A DNA stretch of 64,000 nucleotides from Pseudorasbora parva (taxonomy: Eukaryota; Chordata; Actinopteri; Cypriniformes; Gobionidae): NCBI RefSeq assembly GCF_024679245.1, contig NC_090176.1:18097293-18161292 (forward strand), in the 5' to 3' direction. The notes beneath the pieces were generated by a model. That model did not search any database and was not told the DNA's origin. It was given only the letters and a program-made list of their open reading frames with translations. The number at the start of each line of letters is the position of its first letter. Positions within the stretch are counted from its first letter, which is position 1. The translations under genes were made by a program, and so were the position numbers. This document shows positions 1 to 12,027 of this stretch, piece by piece.

Positions 1-1164
1 ACAAAGAGCCATAAAATCTGCTGAGGAATTTCCCGCCTGGAAATCCCAACAATCTCATTGGTTAAGTCTAACCCTGGAGGGTGGGACTACTTCCAGACCT
101 TAAAAGACCAGTGGAGACAATCTTCTCTCTCTTCTCTTCTCTCGCTGGCTGAACCAACAAGTCCCCCCCCCCCCCCCCCAAGCAGGGAGGGGCTCCAGAC
201 ACTGAGCCATGTGCTGTGTGGGACCAGAAACCGAGGCCCACCACACTATGGGGCAAACAGGCCTCATCTCTTCCAAAAATCTTCTCTTCTACAATCCGAT
301 CTTCAACAACACGAAGCACCGCTAGAGAAAAGCTGCTTCCCTCCCGACCTCGGAAAGAACCACCGAACACGCAGAAATACACACACACACACAAGCGAGA
401 AGCCAAAACGAAACCAAAAAGAATGCAAGTATTCTTCTTCTTATAAATTCAAACTGCTGTATAGAGGGTGTGTTATTTTCCCGTTGGGACAAGTTAACTC
501 CGTGAAGGTCGTATTTGATGAACTGAAGGAAAGCTGCTTCTTACCTCTAATGCTTTGTACCATCTCTCCCTCTTTCTCTCTCTCTTTCATCTCCCTCTAA
601 TTTCAGTCTATTCATTATTCTCTTTTATGTATTCTTTCGTTAATATCTATATTTCTACTATCTTGATGCATATTTAGTATGTACTTTCTGTGTGAATTGT
701 AGTGTTATTTTTAGTCTGTGTTTATTAAACCTCCAAAAGACATTTAATGAGTTGAATCTGTTATTCTGCCACATACACGGAGTCAATGAAACTTGCGATC
801 TAACGTTACCTAACTGCTTATGCTACTATGTTAGTAAAGTAAACTGTATGACCATTTGAAATATTGAACTTGTCCTGATCAGTAAAGTTAATGTTTCTTA
901 TGCGCTCGTAAAGCAGTAATCCCTTATTGAGAATTGATTTGAAAAGTCTATAACTAATTTGCAGGACAAACTTAGTAAGATAATTTCAAGCAATTTCATA
1001 AAGGGTTACTTGTATTTAATTAAACAATTTTCCCTATCGGAAAATTTTAATACGTAATGAATGACTGGCAAATTATATTCATAAATTCATGAATATTGAA
1101 TATTAAATCCCTTTTGAGTTAATTATTCCCCGAGACATTAAACTCATAAGTCATTGTCGTTACA
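1..1164 (+). mobile_element. Partial long LTR, right-hand part, opposite orientation to the solo LTR at 13,324-14,810
   Basis: This stretch is the reverse complement of most of 13,324-14,290, apart from scattered substitutions and small indels. It ends at GTTACA (1,159-1,164), the terminal dinucleotide CA expected of an LTR. The left part of the element lies outside the window. A C-run at about 164-179 and CA and CT simple repeats lie inside it. Open frames in this stretch (for example 58-600) look like chance frames over pyrimidine-rich repeat and carry no recognisable domain. The parent element is not identified: it could be an endogenous retrovirus or another LTR retroelement. Confidence 0.8.
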
Positions 1165-1176
1165 ATATGTTATGTT

Positions 1177-2367
1177 ATGTCATGCTTATCTGTTACAGAC
1201 TGGTTTTGCGGTACCGAGTAGTAGCCCTTGGAGCTCACCCTGTGTGTTGGTGCCAAAACCTGACGGGTCGTTCCGTTTCTGCACGGATTTCAGAAAGGTA
1301 AATGCGGTCACAAGGCCTGATGCCTTTCCGTTGCCGCGTATTGATGACTGCATCGATAACATTGGCGCGGCGAGATCTATTACAAAGCTAGATCTTCTCA
1401 AAGGTTATTGGCAGGTGCCTTTAACTAAGCGTGCATCCGAGATATCTGCGTTTGCCACCCCTGATTCTTTTCTTCAATATACGCGTATGGCCTTTGGCCT
1501 GCAAAACGCACCTGCAACGTTTCAGCGTTTGATGTCCATGGTTTTGGGTGAAGTTCCTAATTGTAATGTCTATTTAGATGACGTAGTCGTTTATTCATCC
1601 ACCTGGGCTGACCATCTATCGGGTTTGTATGATGTGTTTCACCGTCTTTCTGCTGCATCTCTCACGTTAAACCTGAAAAAATCTGTTTTGTCTTCTGTTA
1701 CTTATCTGGGAAAGCAGGTCGGAAATGGGCAGGTACGACCCCTGGATGGTAAGGTGGTCGCGGTTCTTGAGTATCCGTTCCGACTACGAGGCGAGAGCTG
1801 CGCAGATTCCTCGGAATGGTAGGATACTACCGGTGTTTTTGTAGGAATTTCTCAAGTGTTGTGGCTCCATTGACTAGACTGTGTAGTCCTAAAGTTGATT
1901 TTAGCTGGACTGATGAGTGTCACCAGGCATTTTTGTCTGCTAAGTCTTTGCTTTGCAGTGCCCCTGTTCTTTCAGCGCCAGATGTGTCCGGTACGTTCCA
2001 GCTGGAGGTGGACGCCAGCGTCGTCGGAGCGGGAGCTGTTTTCTTACAAGAGGGTGCTGATGGAGTAGCTCACCCAGTATCCTACTTTTCTGTCAAATTC
2101 AATCGTCATCAGCTAAATTAATCAACTATTGAGAAGGAAACTTTAGTACTATTACTAGCATTACAACATTTTGATGTTTACGTGGGGGCCAGCAGATTTC
2201 CTGTTATGGTTTATACGTACCATAATCCGCTAGTTTTCCTGAGTAAGATGTACAATCACAACCAACGCTTGATGAGATGGGCGTTAATGGTACAACCGTA
2301 TAATCTAGAGATTCGTCATAAGAAGGGATCTGAGAATATTGTGGCCGATGCTTTGTCACGGGGTTAA
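1177..2367 (+). pseudogene. Ty3/gypsy reverse transcriptase-RNase H remnant
   Basis: The translation shows, in order, the RT entry region (SPWSSPCVLVPKPDGS), the first catalytic Asp block (TKLDLLKGYWQVP), MAFGLQNAPATFQ and the YLDD box near 1,570. The connection domain (FLGMVGYYRCF) follows, then RNase H (LEVDASVVGAGAV, STIEKETL), ending in VADALSRG. The frame is broken twice: a probable 1-base loss near 1,776 and a TAA at about 2,119 where the family normally has Tyr. No gag, protease or integrase is visible, and coding stops 55 bases before the 3' LTR. The long LTR at 1-1,164 abuts its 5' side. It is an inactive retrotransposon relic. Confidence 0.9.
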
Positions 2368-2421
2368 ATCCTTGGCCAGAACCAGTTTATTTAGACCTGG
2401 TTCTGTTTTTAGGTGGGGAGG

Positions 2422-2986
2422 TGTTATGGTCCTATTTATTCTTCTTTTCCATTATCATTATTATTATTATTTTTTAGTAAATATCATGAATAATCACTAT
2501 ATATTTTATATTATTGTTAGTATGTTTATTGATTGTGGTTTGATTTTTCTTCTGAGGGTGAGCTCCGCCCATGTACACCTGTCGCTCATTTGTAATGTTT
2601 GGAGTTGGATATATAAGGAGAGAAAGAGAGAGACGTGAGAGGACCTGAGTGCGTGCTGTCGTGTGATCCTGGCTGCCTGACCAAACTCCGTCACTGGATG
2701 AAACATCATGGTGACAGCCTGTGTTCCTATGGGCTTTGTGTGCATCCTGACATCGCGGTAGCTGACCAGCTGTGACGGTTGTCTTATGTTTTTCTTGCAC
2801 TTATTTGTTATTGGTTTGTTTGTTTGTGTAGTTTTGAGTTGAGATCGTTTCTTTCTATGTAGTACTTGACACGTGAGCGCCACAGGGTCATTAATAAATG
2901 ATTTTCAATGGCACTTTCTGTTTCGCGTGTCCTTTTGTGTTGCATACCCCCTTCTATGAGCATGCTTCGTGGTGGGGTTCGTAACA
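2422..2986 (+). mobile_element. 3' LTR of the gypsy remnant
   Basis: The LTR begins TGTTATGG immediately after a purine tract (AGGTGGGGAGG, 2,411-2,421) that fits a polypurine tract. It ends GTTCGTAACA at 2,986, giving TGTTA...TAACA termini. It contains a TATA-like TATATAAGG near 2,610 and an AATAAA signal at 2,893-2,898. No partner 5' LTR is in the window, so a target duplication cannot be tested. Confidence 0.85.
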
Positions 2987-4280
2987 AATTGTTTAAAGCA
3001 GATTGATAGGGGAACATATTTCTTTTCTGTTGTGTAAATCATATGTTGACTAATATATTTTTATATATATATTAACTACATATGCCAGAAGCTTTTTTTA
3101 TGTTCATAACTGATAAAACATTTTGCTAGCAATGCCAACATCACCACAAAAATAATTAAATAAGCCACATTCAAAAAAAGTTTCTAGTAATAATAGCATA
3201 AATGTAAATGTAATGTCAGTTTAATGAATACATAGTTTTGGTTCCTCAAAGCGCATACTATATTTAGATAATAGGCCAAAGTGAAAAACATTTTTGTAGC
3301 CGTGGTTTCCTGGAAAAATTTGTTTCAGCACTTGTGATCTTGCCAAATCGAGCTGTTTTCACACTGAAGAGTTCCAGATTAATAGTTCTAATTCTGCCCC
3401 TTGTATTCTTCTGTCAGGTGGCAAATACCAGTTTTGTTCAGTTGAGAAAACAGACGACAGTTTGTTCATGATACTGCAGAGAGAGGCTTAGAACATTGCG
3501 GGTGTTCATGTGTGACTAACAGACCAGTTTCTGCATCATTTGACACCCATTTGATAAGCATCTGTTTTGGCCATGTGATTCCACTGGCCTCCTGTAGTCT
3601 GAGACATGTGAGGTTTAAGGCAGATGTACACTGCACATCTTTTAAAAGGAGACACTCTAGTCACCGGAAGTTAGAACTATATGACTAACATAAGCTTTGC
3701 CTATGAATCTATAGGTAAAGGTCATGTTATAACCTAGAGCATTCAATATTATTAGGCCTATTATTATAACCATACATTTTGAGGGCCTAAACATGCTTGA
3801 AAACTCATGAAACTTTGCACAAGTGTCAGAAGTGGTGAAAATGTACATCTTATTTGGGTTTCAGGATTAGGCGTGGTAAAATGGCTCCATAGCGCACCTA
3901 CAGAATTCAATTAAGCACAGTTTGCACTATGTTTCACATCCAAGTATGAAATTGGGTAGACGCATGTTACAGCCCAAGTTGTGAGCAAAATCTGAAACCC
4001 CAACAGGAAGTGAGATATTTACAATTTTCTCTACAAAATGTTGGCAGTTTTTGCCATTTGCAGACATTGTATTTTAAAAAAAATTATTTATAATTTATTT
4101 TAACACAATTAAACACAATTTATAATTAATACCCATTACAATCAGATAAACATAATATTTGGCCAGTCTAATCTAAAGGCATTTTTCCACATTAAATTGG
4201 GAAGATCTTCACAATGAAATTGTTGTAACTCAAGTCATACAATGTCCGATCTGCCCTAAACTTCACGTTTTATCAGAGTC
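2987..4280. other. Non-coding, no recognisable gene
   Basis: AT-rich sequence with stop codons in all frames. From about 4,120 it resembles the degenerate repeat seen again at 4,842-5,440. Confidence 0.5.
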
Positions 4281-5440
4281 CTGTGCTGCGTTCCAGTTGG
4301 TTTATTTATTATGCCCTTGACTAACTTCCCTCCAGCTCGTTCATTCGGTTGTACATCATCGTTTACTGGCGGAACCTTTGCAATGGTTTGAACTGGAAAG
4401 CCCAAAGCCCGTGCTCGCTTGGAATCCACTATATGTAATTGATTTTTTTTTCTTTTTTTCTTTACGATATTGTTTAATGCAGCATTCTATATGAATATAG
4501 GTGTGTGTGTGTGTTTTAAAAATGTTTTTAAAAATAATTAAAATATCATAGAGTTGTTTGTGGTGGGGTAAATTAAACATAATATGCGGTGACGTCACAA
4601 TCGTGTTGCACTGTGGTATATGAAGCTGCCTGAAGTGTACATATGAAGTAGACTCGTTCCCTTAGTCAAAATCGAGGGAGCAAGGGTTTGTCCATATAAA
4701 CTTCCCTTGTCCACGTCACGAAGAGGAATGCACTTCAAAATGGTGGCAGAGATTCCCCCGAGGGGAAGTGCTTAGGGAAGTTTGCAAGTGTGTCTAACGT
4801 GGACACACTAACGTGTGTAAGTGGAGTGGAACGCAGCACTGGCCTGAAGACATCTACATGCCAGTATTAAGTAACAGTCATAGCGTCACCTGCAGGAAAC
4901 AAGAAATGACATGTTTTACATTGTGATCAACTCCTCATTAAGATTTAACCAGAACAACATCATATTTGGTCAGTCTAATCCAAAGTGCCTTTTTGACGTT
5001 AAATTGTGAAGATTTTGTGAAGAGTTTTCGCTGAAGGGTGTGTCTGTGGCAGCTTGACATTCTGCTATAAAACAGAAGCTGTTGTAAGTCTCTCATAAAA
5101 TGTCCAACCTGCCCCAAACTTCACGTTTTATCAGAATCCTGGCCTGAAGACATCTACAAGGTAATATTCAGTTAGTCATCTGTTGGAAACAGGAAATGGC
5201 ATGCTTTACATTGTAATTCACTCACTGAAATGCATTTTAATATGCCATCAAGTCTCAAACATGTTAGAAACACATTAAAATCATACAACACGTGGCTAAG
5301 TGCTAATGTATGATATTAATACCACAAAACAGGAAGTTGCTTTGAAAATTTGTTGTAATAAAATATCCAATCTGTCTCACACTTCAAATGTTTGATAAGT
5401 GCCCTGGCCTGAAGACATCTACACGCCAAAATGTGGTTAT
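4120..5440. repeat. Degenerate repeat, about three copies, one split by a transposon
   Basis: Blocks sharing the phrases 'cacgttttatcag', 'cctgaagacatctaca' and 'ggccagtctaatc' recur near 4,150-4,285, 4,840-5,140 and 5,140-5,420. The first block is interrupted by the element at 4,284-4,838. The repeat's own family is unknown. Confidence 0.6.
4284..4838. mobile_element. Non-autonomous DNA transposon with 12-bp TIRs and CTG target duplication
   Basis: The termini TGCTGCGTTCCA and TGGAACGCAGCA are perfect 12-bp inverted repeats, flanked by CTG at 4,281-4,283 and 4,839-4,841. The uninterrupted sequence at about 5,137-5,150 (tcctggcctgaag) is a matching empty site. A 3-bp duplication suggests a PIF/Harbinger-type element, but no transposase is present. 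The interior is AT-rich with a GT run. Confidence 0.7.
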
Positions 5441-5512
5441 AGTCATAGTGTAAAGTGTGACAAATACCCGTTGTGCTATTTTTATATATTTAAATGCATA
5501 TTGCCTGTTTTC

Positions 5513-6360
5513 TTAAAGGGATAGTTCACTTTAAAATTAAAATTCTGTCATCCTTTACCCACCCCCAAGTTGTTTCAAACCTGTATGAATTTCTTTCTTC
5601 AGCTGAACACAAGGGAAGATTTTTTGAAGAATGTCAGTAACCAAAACAGTTAACTGGAGCCATTGGCTTCTAGATGTTTGGTCTGGAAACTCACCATTGA
5701 CAGGGCTTAATCCGAGTGGCGGGATAAACGGTTGTCTTTCAAACTCCCTCTGCACGCGATAGGATAGTGCTACAACCAACCAGAGCAAGGAAGGTGAAAC
5801 AGAGCTTGTTGATAGATTAAACATTCGCCGTATCCGGTCGGCTAAACTCAGAACACATCTTCCCTTTTTAAGAATGACTTCAGTGCCGTTATTTGTTCTT
5901 TTCTCAGAGAAAAGCTTAACTCAAGTCTTGCAGAGTCGTGGTTAAAGCTGATTCGAAAGACCGGCGTTTGCCAGTTTCTGTGTTTACTAGAAGCACGCAA
6001 ACGCAACTTGGCCGTCGTCATTATGGCCCCGCCCACCGACTCTATACACGATGTGATTGGCCCGGCAAGAGTTAGGGGAATACAGCTCAGAAGGGTATTG
6101 AGAGTTGCTAGACGACACTCGCGGGCAGATTAGATTTGCTGCCGCTAGGGTGCGTCTAGATTTCTAGGCTAATTGACCTTAGTAGGAAAAAAAATTCTAT
6201 GGAAGTCAATGGCTCCAGTTAATTGTTTTGGTTACCGACATTCTTCAAAAAAATCATCCCTTGTGTTCAGCTGAAGAAAGAAATTCATACAGGTTTGAAA
6301 CAACTTGAGGGTGAGTAAAGGATGACAGAATTTTCATTTTAAAGTGAACTATCCCTTTAA
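5513..6360. mobile_element. TTAA-flanked inverted-repeat element (AAGGGATAGTTCAC family) with an internal insertion
   Basis: The left arm (5,513-5,680) and right arm (6,195-6,360) are inverted copies, about 160 bases each. Both start AGGGATAGTTCACTT and are flanked by TTAA; the inverted match runs about 10 bases further outwards (gcctgttttc). The centre (about 5,680-6,190) looks like a separate inserted element ending in 'ctagatttctaggct'. This family is very abundant in cyprinid genomes. A second partial right end follows at 6,371-6,424. Confidence 0.75.
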
Positions 6361-6429
6361 GAAAACAGGCAGGGTGAGGAAAGGATGACAGAATTTTCAT
6401 TTTAAAGTGAACTATCCATTTAAAGCCAC

Positions 6430-7482
6430 CAGGTGGTGGTGACGAGGGCCCTTTCATAGCTGGTTTTTCCAAACCATGACAAGATAAAGTAATAAAAAAT
6501 TAAAATAAAAAACCTGAGAGTGCATGTTATGGTTATTGATACTGCCATGATTTTAGTATTTTTAACATCAAGTAAATCTGAATGCTCATAAAATTTTATA
6601 TGATCTAATCTGGGAGTAGTCTTTGAGCCATGGTATTGAAAATCTACAGAAAACACTATGCACAACTATGAAATCAATAAAACAGGATGTGGCAATACAG
6701 CTGCACAATAATACATTCAGAATACAGAATAAGCCACTTCACTGTAATGTTAATTTATGGCTTATTTTATGAAGTACTTAGAAACATTACTGTAGTTAAA
6801 GTTAAACAGAACTGTTTTTATTTAAGATACAATACATTTGTGTGTATTACAGTCAAGTGAACTGGTGGTTATTCTTGGTAGACAAGAGCAATATTTAGAA
6901 GTATGGCTCCATCTGCTGGTTAATATCAATGGTTTATTACAGTCATTATGATTAGTGATTAGTACGTTTTCATTTGTCTGACATTGTAATCAAGCTCCAG
7001 GCACTTTGGAAAATAAGAATCTCCTCTTATGGAGAAAAAAAACAAATCTATTGCATTTCTTGGTCTGTTTGGACACTGGAACGTAAGCTATAAAACAGTC
7101 ATAACAATATTTTTCAAGTAAAACTGCATTCTTTTTCATTAAAAAAAATAAAGTTAAAAAAATCTGAATTACTTTGTTGTGTTTTCAAACTAAATGTATT
7201 CATTTCACTTGCATAAACTCACTTTCAGTTGAAAAAAAAAAAAGATTATATACTGCCTTTTCATGCTGCAATGATTCATCTAACAGTAAGTGAAATGTGG
7301 ACTTCTCCTTTTTCAAAACCCTCTTTCCTTTTTTCAAATTTAGTATATGGAATTTGGATTTACAAACAGACATACTTTTTGGTCAACACTTGTGTAACAA
7401 TTTAGTTGAAATGGTTATATCTCTGACTTTAAAAAAAGAAAAGAAAAAAAAGAGAGTAGTATTTTGAAGATAGTATTTTGAC
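6430..7482. other. Non-coding, nothing recognised
   Basis: AT-rich sequence with poly-A and poly-T runs. No open frame has a recognisable domain. Confidence 0.5.
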
Positions 7483-7936
7483 TTAAAGGTGCACTATGTA
7501 GTATTTTTGCAGGAAAATAGCTAAAAACCACCAGGCCAGTGTTATTTTGTTCAGTTGAGTTATTACAATATCCCAAATGTTTCCAACTATTTGTAAATTT
7601 GAGAAAATAGCTATTTTAACCAAGGAGCAGGAACGTCTGGGAGTCGCTGTCAATTGTGTCATATCTGTGTTACCCTCAGTTTCCAGTTTTATTTGGCAGA
7701 AGCGCTTTACTCTTAGCAGTGTGAACAAGAGTCACAGCAGCCGCTGAGCGAACGCACAGAGTAACGTCATAACATAATTTTCAACACATTCAAATCTATA
7801 TCTAATATGATAAACAGAGCTACGTTACCTCATACTCATGACTGAAAATGCGGAAAAAGCGCCAACAACTGTGACCTGTCAAAATAAAAGTCCTGCTGTT
7901 CGCGAAGCGTGTTGTTCATTAACAATCGCTCCAGCG

Positions 7937-8097
7937 CAGAGTCCTGCAACGGGTCGGGTACCCGCATAAAAGCGGCTAAAACGGGTGGATTATGACATTT
8001 ATAAAATTCACGGGCGAGGATGCGGGCGGATAATTAACTCTGTGCGGGCGGGTAGTAGCGCGGATGGGCGGATGAAAAATATGTGCAATATTTCTGT

Positions 8098-8173
<76 letters not shown>

Positions 8174-8915
8174 AGAGACCAGGGCGTGATTGTGAATGAG
8201 CATCACCTGCGAGCCACACCGGTCTCAAGTCCTCTGAGGGAGCTCAAAAGCATAAAAGGACAAGAGATCACCAGACCTGGATTTGACGTTGAGTTGTGTT
8301 TACTTTTTATTATGTGTGTGCGCTTGGCAGATGTCCATGAGGGGCCGCCCACGTTACTTTCGTTTTGTTTGGTTAAAGTCTTTTAAATGTTCGCCGGTTC
8401 CCGCCTCCTTCTTCCCCCATCGAACATATTGTAGGCTATTACAATTTCTATGTCCAAATTACCATTACACATACACGCAACTACGATATGCCATTTGACC
8501 CATCACGTCACCACCACTGCGACATTGAAACTTTTGTTGATGCCTCTCGTAGCGCAGATGGAGCGAGCGTTGCAGGAGTAGCAATGAATGAAGTAAAAGT
8601 AAAGTTGGTGAGTGGAGTATATGAAATTGTTGACAATGAGTCTTTAAAGGCACTTTTGCCTGTTTCATTAGCCCATTCATGACGCTGTTGATGATGAGAG
8701 AGGTGCAGGATAAAAAATAAAGCATTTTAATTTGAATGTTTTAGCGTGTGTGATTTATCGCGGGCATGGGTCGGGTAACGGGTCAAATATTAACGGGTCT
8801 GGGCGGGTACGGATTTAATTTTGAAATTTTCACGGGTCACGGGTCGGATCTGGTGCTAAACCTTGCGGGTATGGGCGGGGGCGGGTCTCCAAAAATGGAC
8901 CCGTGCAGGACTCTG
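7937..8915. mobile_element. Non-autonomous hAT transposon with 8-bp target duplication
   Basis: The element starts CAGAGTCCTGCA and ends TGCAGGACTCTG, perfect 12-bp TIRs with a hAT-like CAG start. It is flanked by CTCCAGCG at 7,929-7,936 and 8,916-8,923. Its subterminal regions are rich in GGGTCGGGTACCC-type motifs and it contains a (GA)n tract. Several open frames cross it, but none shows hAT transposase motifs. Confidence 0.85.
8101..8170 (+). repeat. (GA)n microsatellite
   Basis: About 70 bases of uninterrupted GA dinucleotides inside the nested hAT. It produces Arg-Glu and Leu-Ser frames that are not genes. Confidence 0.95.
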
Positions 8916-9232
8916 CTCCAGCGGCCTTACTCAGCTCCACAACACTAGGTCCTGCTCTGCTTCATACTACAGTAACGTTAATAATCACATTCATGAAGGC
9001 TGTGCGGTAAAGACCACATGTCCCAAGATTCTGCGCTCAAACTTGGTGTCATCAAACTATGCCTCTGTTTTCAATAGGCGCCCTCTAGCGGACGCAAGTT
9101 ACATAGTGCACCTTTAACAAATATCCAGTTTCATTTTCATACTAAAAACTATAGATTTTTTTCTCTCTTCTGGGTCAAAATGGACCCAAATTTATTTGGT
9201 GGGTATAAAATAGCCTCTAAAAGAACAAATCT

Positions 9233-9238
9233 TTTATT
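9233..9238 (-). promoter_or_regulatory. Candidate polyadenylation signal of BTLA-like gene 1
   Basis: AATAAA on the minus strand, about 80 bases beyond the stop codon of the tail exon. It is followed by AT-rich sequence. Confidence 0.5.
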
Positions 9239-9318
9239 GTAATAAAAAAAAAGAAACAACTATGTTTCAAAATGATAGCTGGACAATACATAAAGCTTTT
9301 TGTCAATGGGAACAAATT

Positions 9319-11418
9319 TTAAAAATGTTCTGATAGATAATAACCTTTCTGACGGGCTGCAGATGATTGAAGCAGAGATTCATATATGACCTGACTATAT
9401 AAGCCTTTATATCTCATGAATAAAGGATCATCAACACCATCTGAAACAAGCAGTGAACAGAGTTCATGTGGTAAGGCCGGATGTGTTGTGGTCAGTGAGT
9501 ACTGCGCACAGACAAATTCATCACACTGCAGAAGATCTGGAAACTGGAAACAAGACAATTGTTAAGGTTTAAGAATTGGCTCATTATTGGCAAGTTTTAA
9601 GAAGAAGTAATTTTGAATTATAATTTGTATCTAAATTGTAATTCAAAGGGGAAACGTGGTGTTCTGTTGAATGTTCACATCTTGTAAGCCACTTCATGTT
9701 GTTCAATAACATTTTGAAAACTTTGTATATTGTGTTTAATTGCATCTTTTTTATTTTCTGATGTCTGCCTGAAGCATAGAAATGAGATAGAACACTGATA
9801 ATGTTCATGTGTGTTACAGAGTGTGATATGCTCATGAGTAACTTTCTTTCCACTATAGAATAGGCTACATTTATTTTGCTTTTTTAATTTTTTTTAATTT
9901 ATTTGTTTGTGAATGGGATTGCTGTCTGGGACCTTTAAGATGAAGCTGATGAAGCAGACATTAAGCGATATCACAAATTCAATAACTATGTTCTGGACAT
10001 AAATTGTAATAACAAAACTGTGCACATTGTAATATATGAATTTAATTCATTTTAAAACTTTCTACATTTTAATTTGACTTTTATGTACCCCCTTTACTTA
10101 CCCTTTACTAACTTAAATAAATAAATTAAAAAACGTAACTAGGATGTAAGGCTTTCAATTTAACTCTGAATGGCACACCAGCTAGATGAAGAATGAAAAA
10201 GGTAAATTTTATTTTTAATTTTTAAACACATACCTGAACCTGCGCTCTCTGTGTTTTCCTTTTTCTGGAAGCTGACAATGATCAGTAAAGGGACAAAGTC
10301 AGGATCAAGCCACAACTTAAATTTGTCAAAATAACAGAAAATTACAAAATGACTTACTTATATATCCAATAAGGATAAAGATGAGTGTTAACATGAGAAC
10401 AGCAATCACTACACCCACACAGATGAAGAGATACGGCAGCCACCATGGGTTTAAATCAGAGCTAGTGTCTGTTGTGTCTCTCTCAGTGTTGTCTTTCTCT
10501 TCTGTCACTAAGAAAACAAAAACTAGCATCATTTTTACAAAAGAGAAGCAATGTTTACTCTAAGGCTGGAACACTATACAGTAATACTTAAAAGCTTTGT
10601 GAACTGAATAATATGAAATGTTTGAGAAGAACAAGCACATCACTCTGCGATTAGAATGAAACTGCTCTTACTTTCAGTGCAAGACATTTCATCTTCCATG
10701 CTGTTCTCTGTGAAAGATTTAAAATGCTTTAAAACATTGATAATTCAGAAAAATTACTGCAGTAACATAAAACTTCTTTGTTAACATAAAGTTAATAAAA
10801 AACGATTGAAAATACCTGAAACAGAAATATTAATATAATGGCTATAAGCGACTGAGTTTGATAACTGTAGTTCACATCTGTAGAGGCCATCATGATCCTT
10901 CGATATATTTGTGAAAGTTAAATATGAAGTCAACAGATCTGGTGATGAATAGTTCTGCGATGATGACGTTTGAGCTGATCCCAACACTGGAGTCCATAGG
11001 TTCACTTTAGTCCATGTAATACTGAATGTCTGATCATCACAATACTTCAGATCACAGGAGATCCTGAAAGGCTCGTTTATACAGACTTTATGAACAGTCC
11101 CTCTCCGAACTTTAAAGACAGGACATATGGGGATATGACCTAAAACAGTGCAGCAAAAATTGACAATAACAAAAGAACACAGTTATGATTTAGTTTCAGT
11201 ATTAACTTTGCAGCCACAATTCTAGTTGGCTCTGCATTTACTAAAAGCAAATTCAATAGAGTGTTCATGAGCATATAACTGAAAATCAGAGCATCAAAGT
11301 GGATTTTATCTTGAATATCAAACATGAATATGAACTCACCTTGTATGTCTCCGCTCGCATGGAGGATAAAAAATACAAACACATCCAGGAACAAAGCTGT
11401 TTTTCTCAGGCAATCCAT
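9319..11418 (-). CDS. btla: BTLA-like inhibitory immunoglobulin receptor, gene 1 (downstream paralog)
   Basis: Six minus-strand exons give a consistent 283-aa reading: 11,418-11,340, 11,139-10,816, 10,707-10,672, 10,507-10,358, 10,271-10,234 and 9,543-9,319. All introns are GT-AG and phases match (1,1,1,1,0). Exon 1 is a signal peptide. Exon 2 is one Ig domain with the BTLA-like KYC and YRC cysteine motifs. Exon 3 is a short acidic stem, exon 4 a linker plus a transmembrane segment (WWLPYLFICVGVV...), and exon 5 a basic stretch. In mammals BTLA binds TNFRSF14 (HVEM) and recruits SHP phosphatases to dampen lymphocyte activation; here that role is inferred. The tail exon carries one ITIM-like VIYESL (Tyr about 263) and lacks the second motif seen in gene 2. 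An in-frame ATG three codons upstream (11,427) is an alternative start. Exon boundaries are read from sequence, not from transcripts. Confidence 0.82.
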
Positions 11419-11535
11419 CTGAAACACAAGCCAGATATGAAAATGGTCAGCAAAATTTAAATGAATCCGGTCTAATCCTCACAATCCCCATCAAAACCAG
11501 CTGCTGAACGCTGAAGTCTGTCACTGGTCTGTTTA

Positions 11536-11543
11536 TTTTTATA
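11536..11543 (-). promoter_or_regulatory. TATA box of BTLA-like gene 1
   Basis: TATAAAAA on the minus strand, about 118 bases upstream of the start codon, inside a segment conserved upstream of gene 2. In gene 2 the aligned position reads TAGAAAAA, so the box appears lost there. Confidence 0.5.
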
Positions 11544-11559
11544 CTTGTGGTCTCCATTT

Positions 11560-12027
11560 CCTTTATCTACGCAACACGCACTCATCCTGTTCTTGGGCAT
11601 TTGCAAAGTGAACTTCACATGATTTTGGTTTTACATAGGGTGCTTTTAAGAGGTGACCCAATGACACAGAATTACATTAATGTTTGAAGAGCCCAACCAA
11701 AGGGAACACTGATCACCATATTGGTGAGTTGTTTTGGTTTTTTTTTTTTTGCTTGACAAAATTAGCAAGGTATAGTATGTCAAAACAGATGTTGCAATTA
11801 GGTTAAGACATCAACTAAAGTTAACTAAAAAGTGTTACTTACTTTTTTTTTACACTGTTGGATTTTACAGTGAATCTCTTTCAATAAAAAAAAAAACAGC
11901 CTCTTTCCACTTCCTGTTGTTCCCCTTCTCCTCCTTTTGAACAATTTAGGCCATTAGGGGCCAATGGGAGCTTGTGTATTTTTACTATATCAGGCCCCCA
12001 CCTCAAGTCCCAAACATTCCTTCCCCA
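11560..12027. other. Upstream flank of BTLA-like gene 1, no gene seen
   Basis: The first part (to about 11,630) is conserved with the flank of gene 2 near 36,900-36,985. The rest is AT-rich with T-runs. Confidence 0.5.

Larger units (their letters stand above)
7483..9117. mobile_element. TTAA-flanked non-autonomous element (TTAAAGGTGCACTATGTA termini) carrying a nested hAT
   Basis: Both ends read TTAAAGGTGCACTATGTA in inverted orientation. A shorter copy without the internal insertion lies at 55,035-55,561 and a decayed inverted copy at 28,850-29,395. Comparing them shows that 7,937-8,915 is a later insertion. No transposase is present. Confidence 0.8.

Noticed and set aside
58..600. A 180-residue plus-strand frame
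   Set aside because: Lies wholly in LTR sequence, Pro/Ser-rich from simple repeats, and is broken in the inverted copy near 14 kb.
7985..8386. A 133-residue frame with a long Arg-Glu run
   Set aside because: Produced by the GA microsatellite inside a non-autonomous hAT element.
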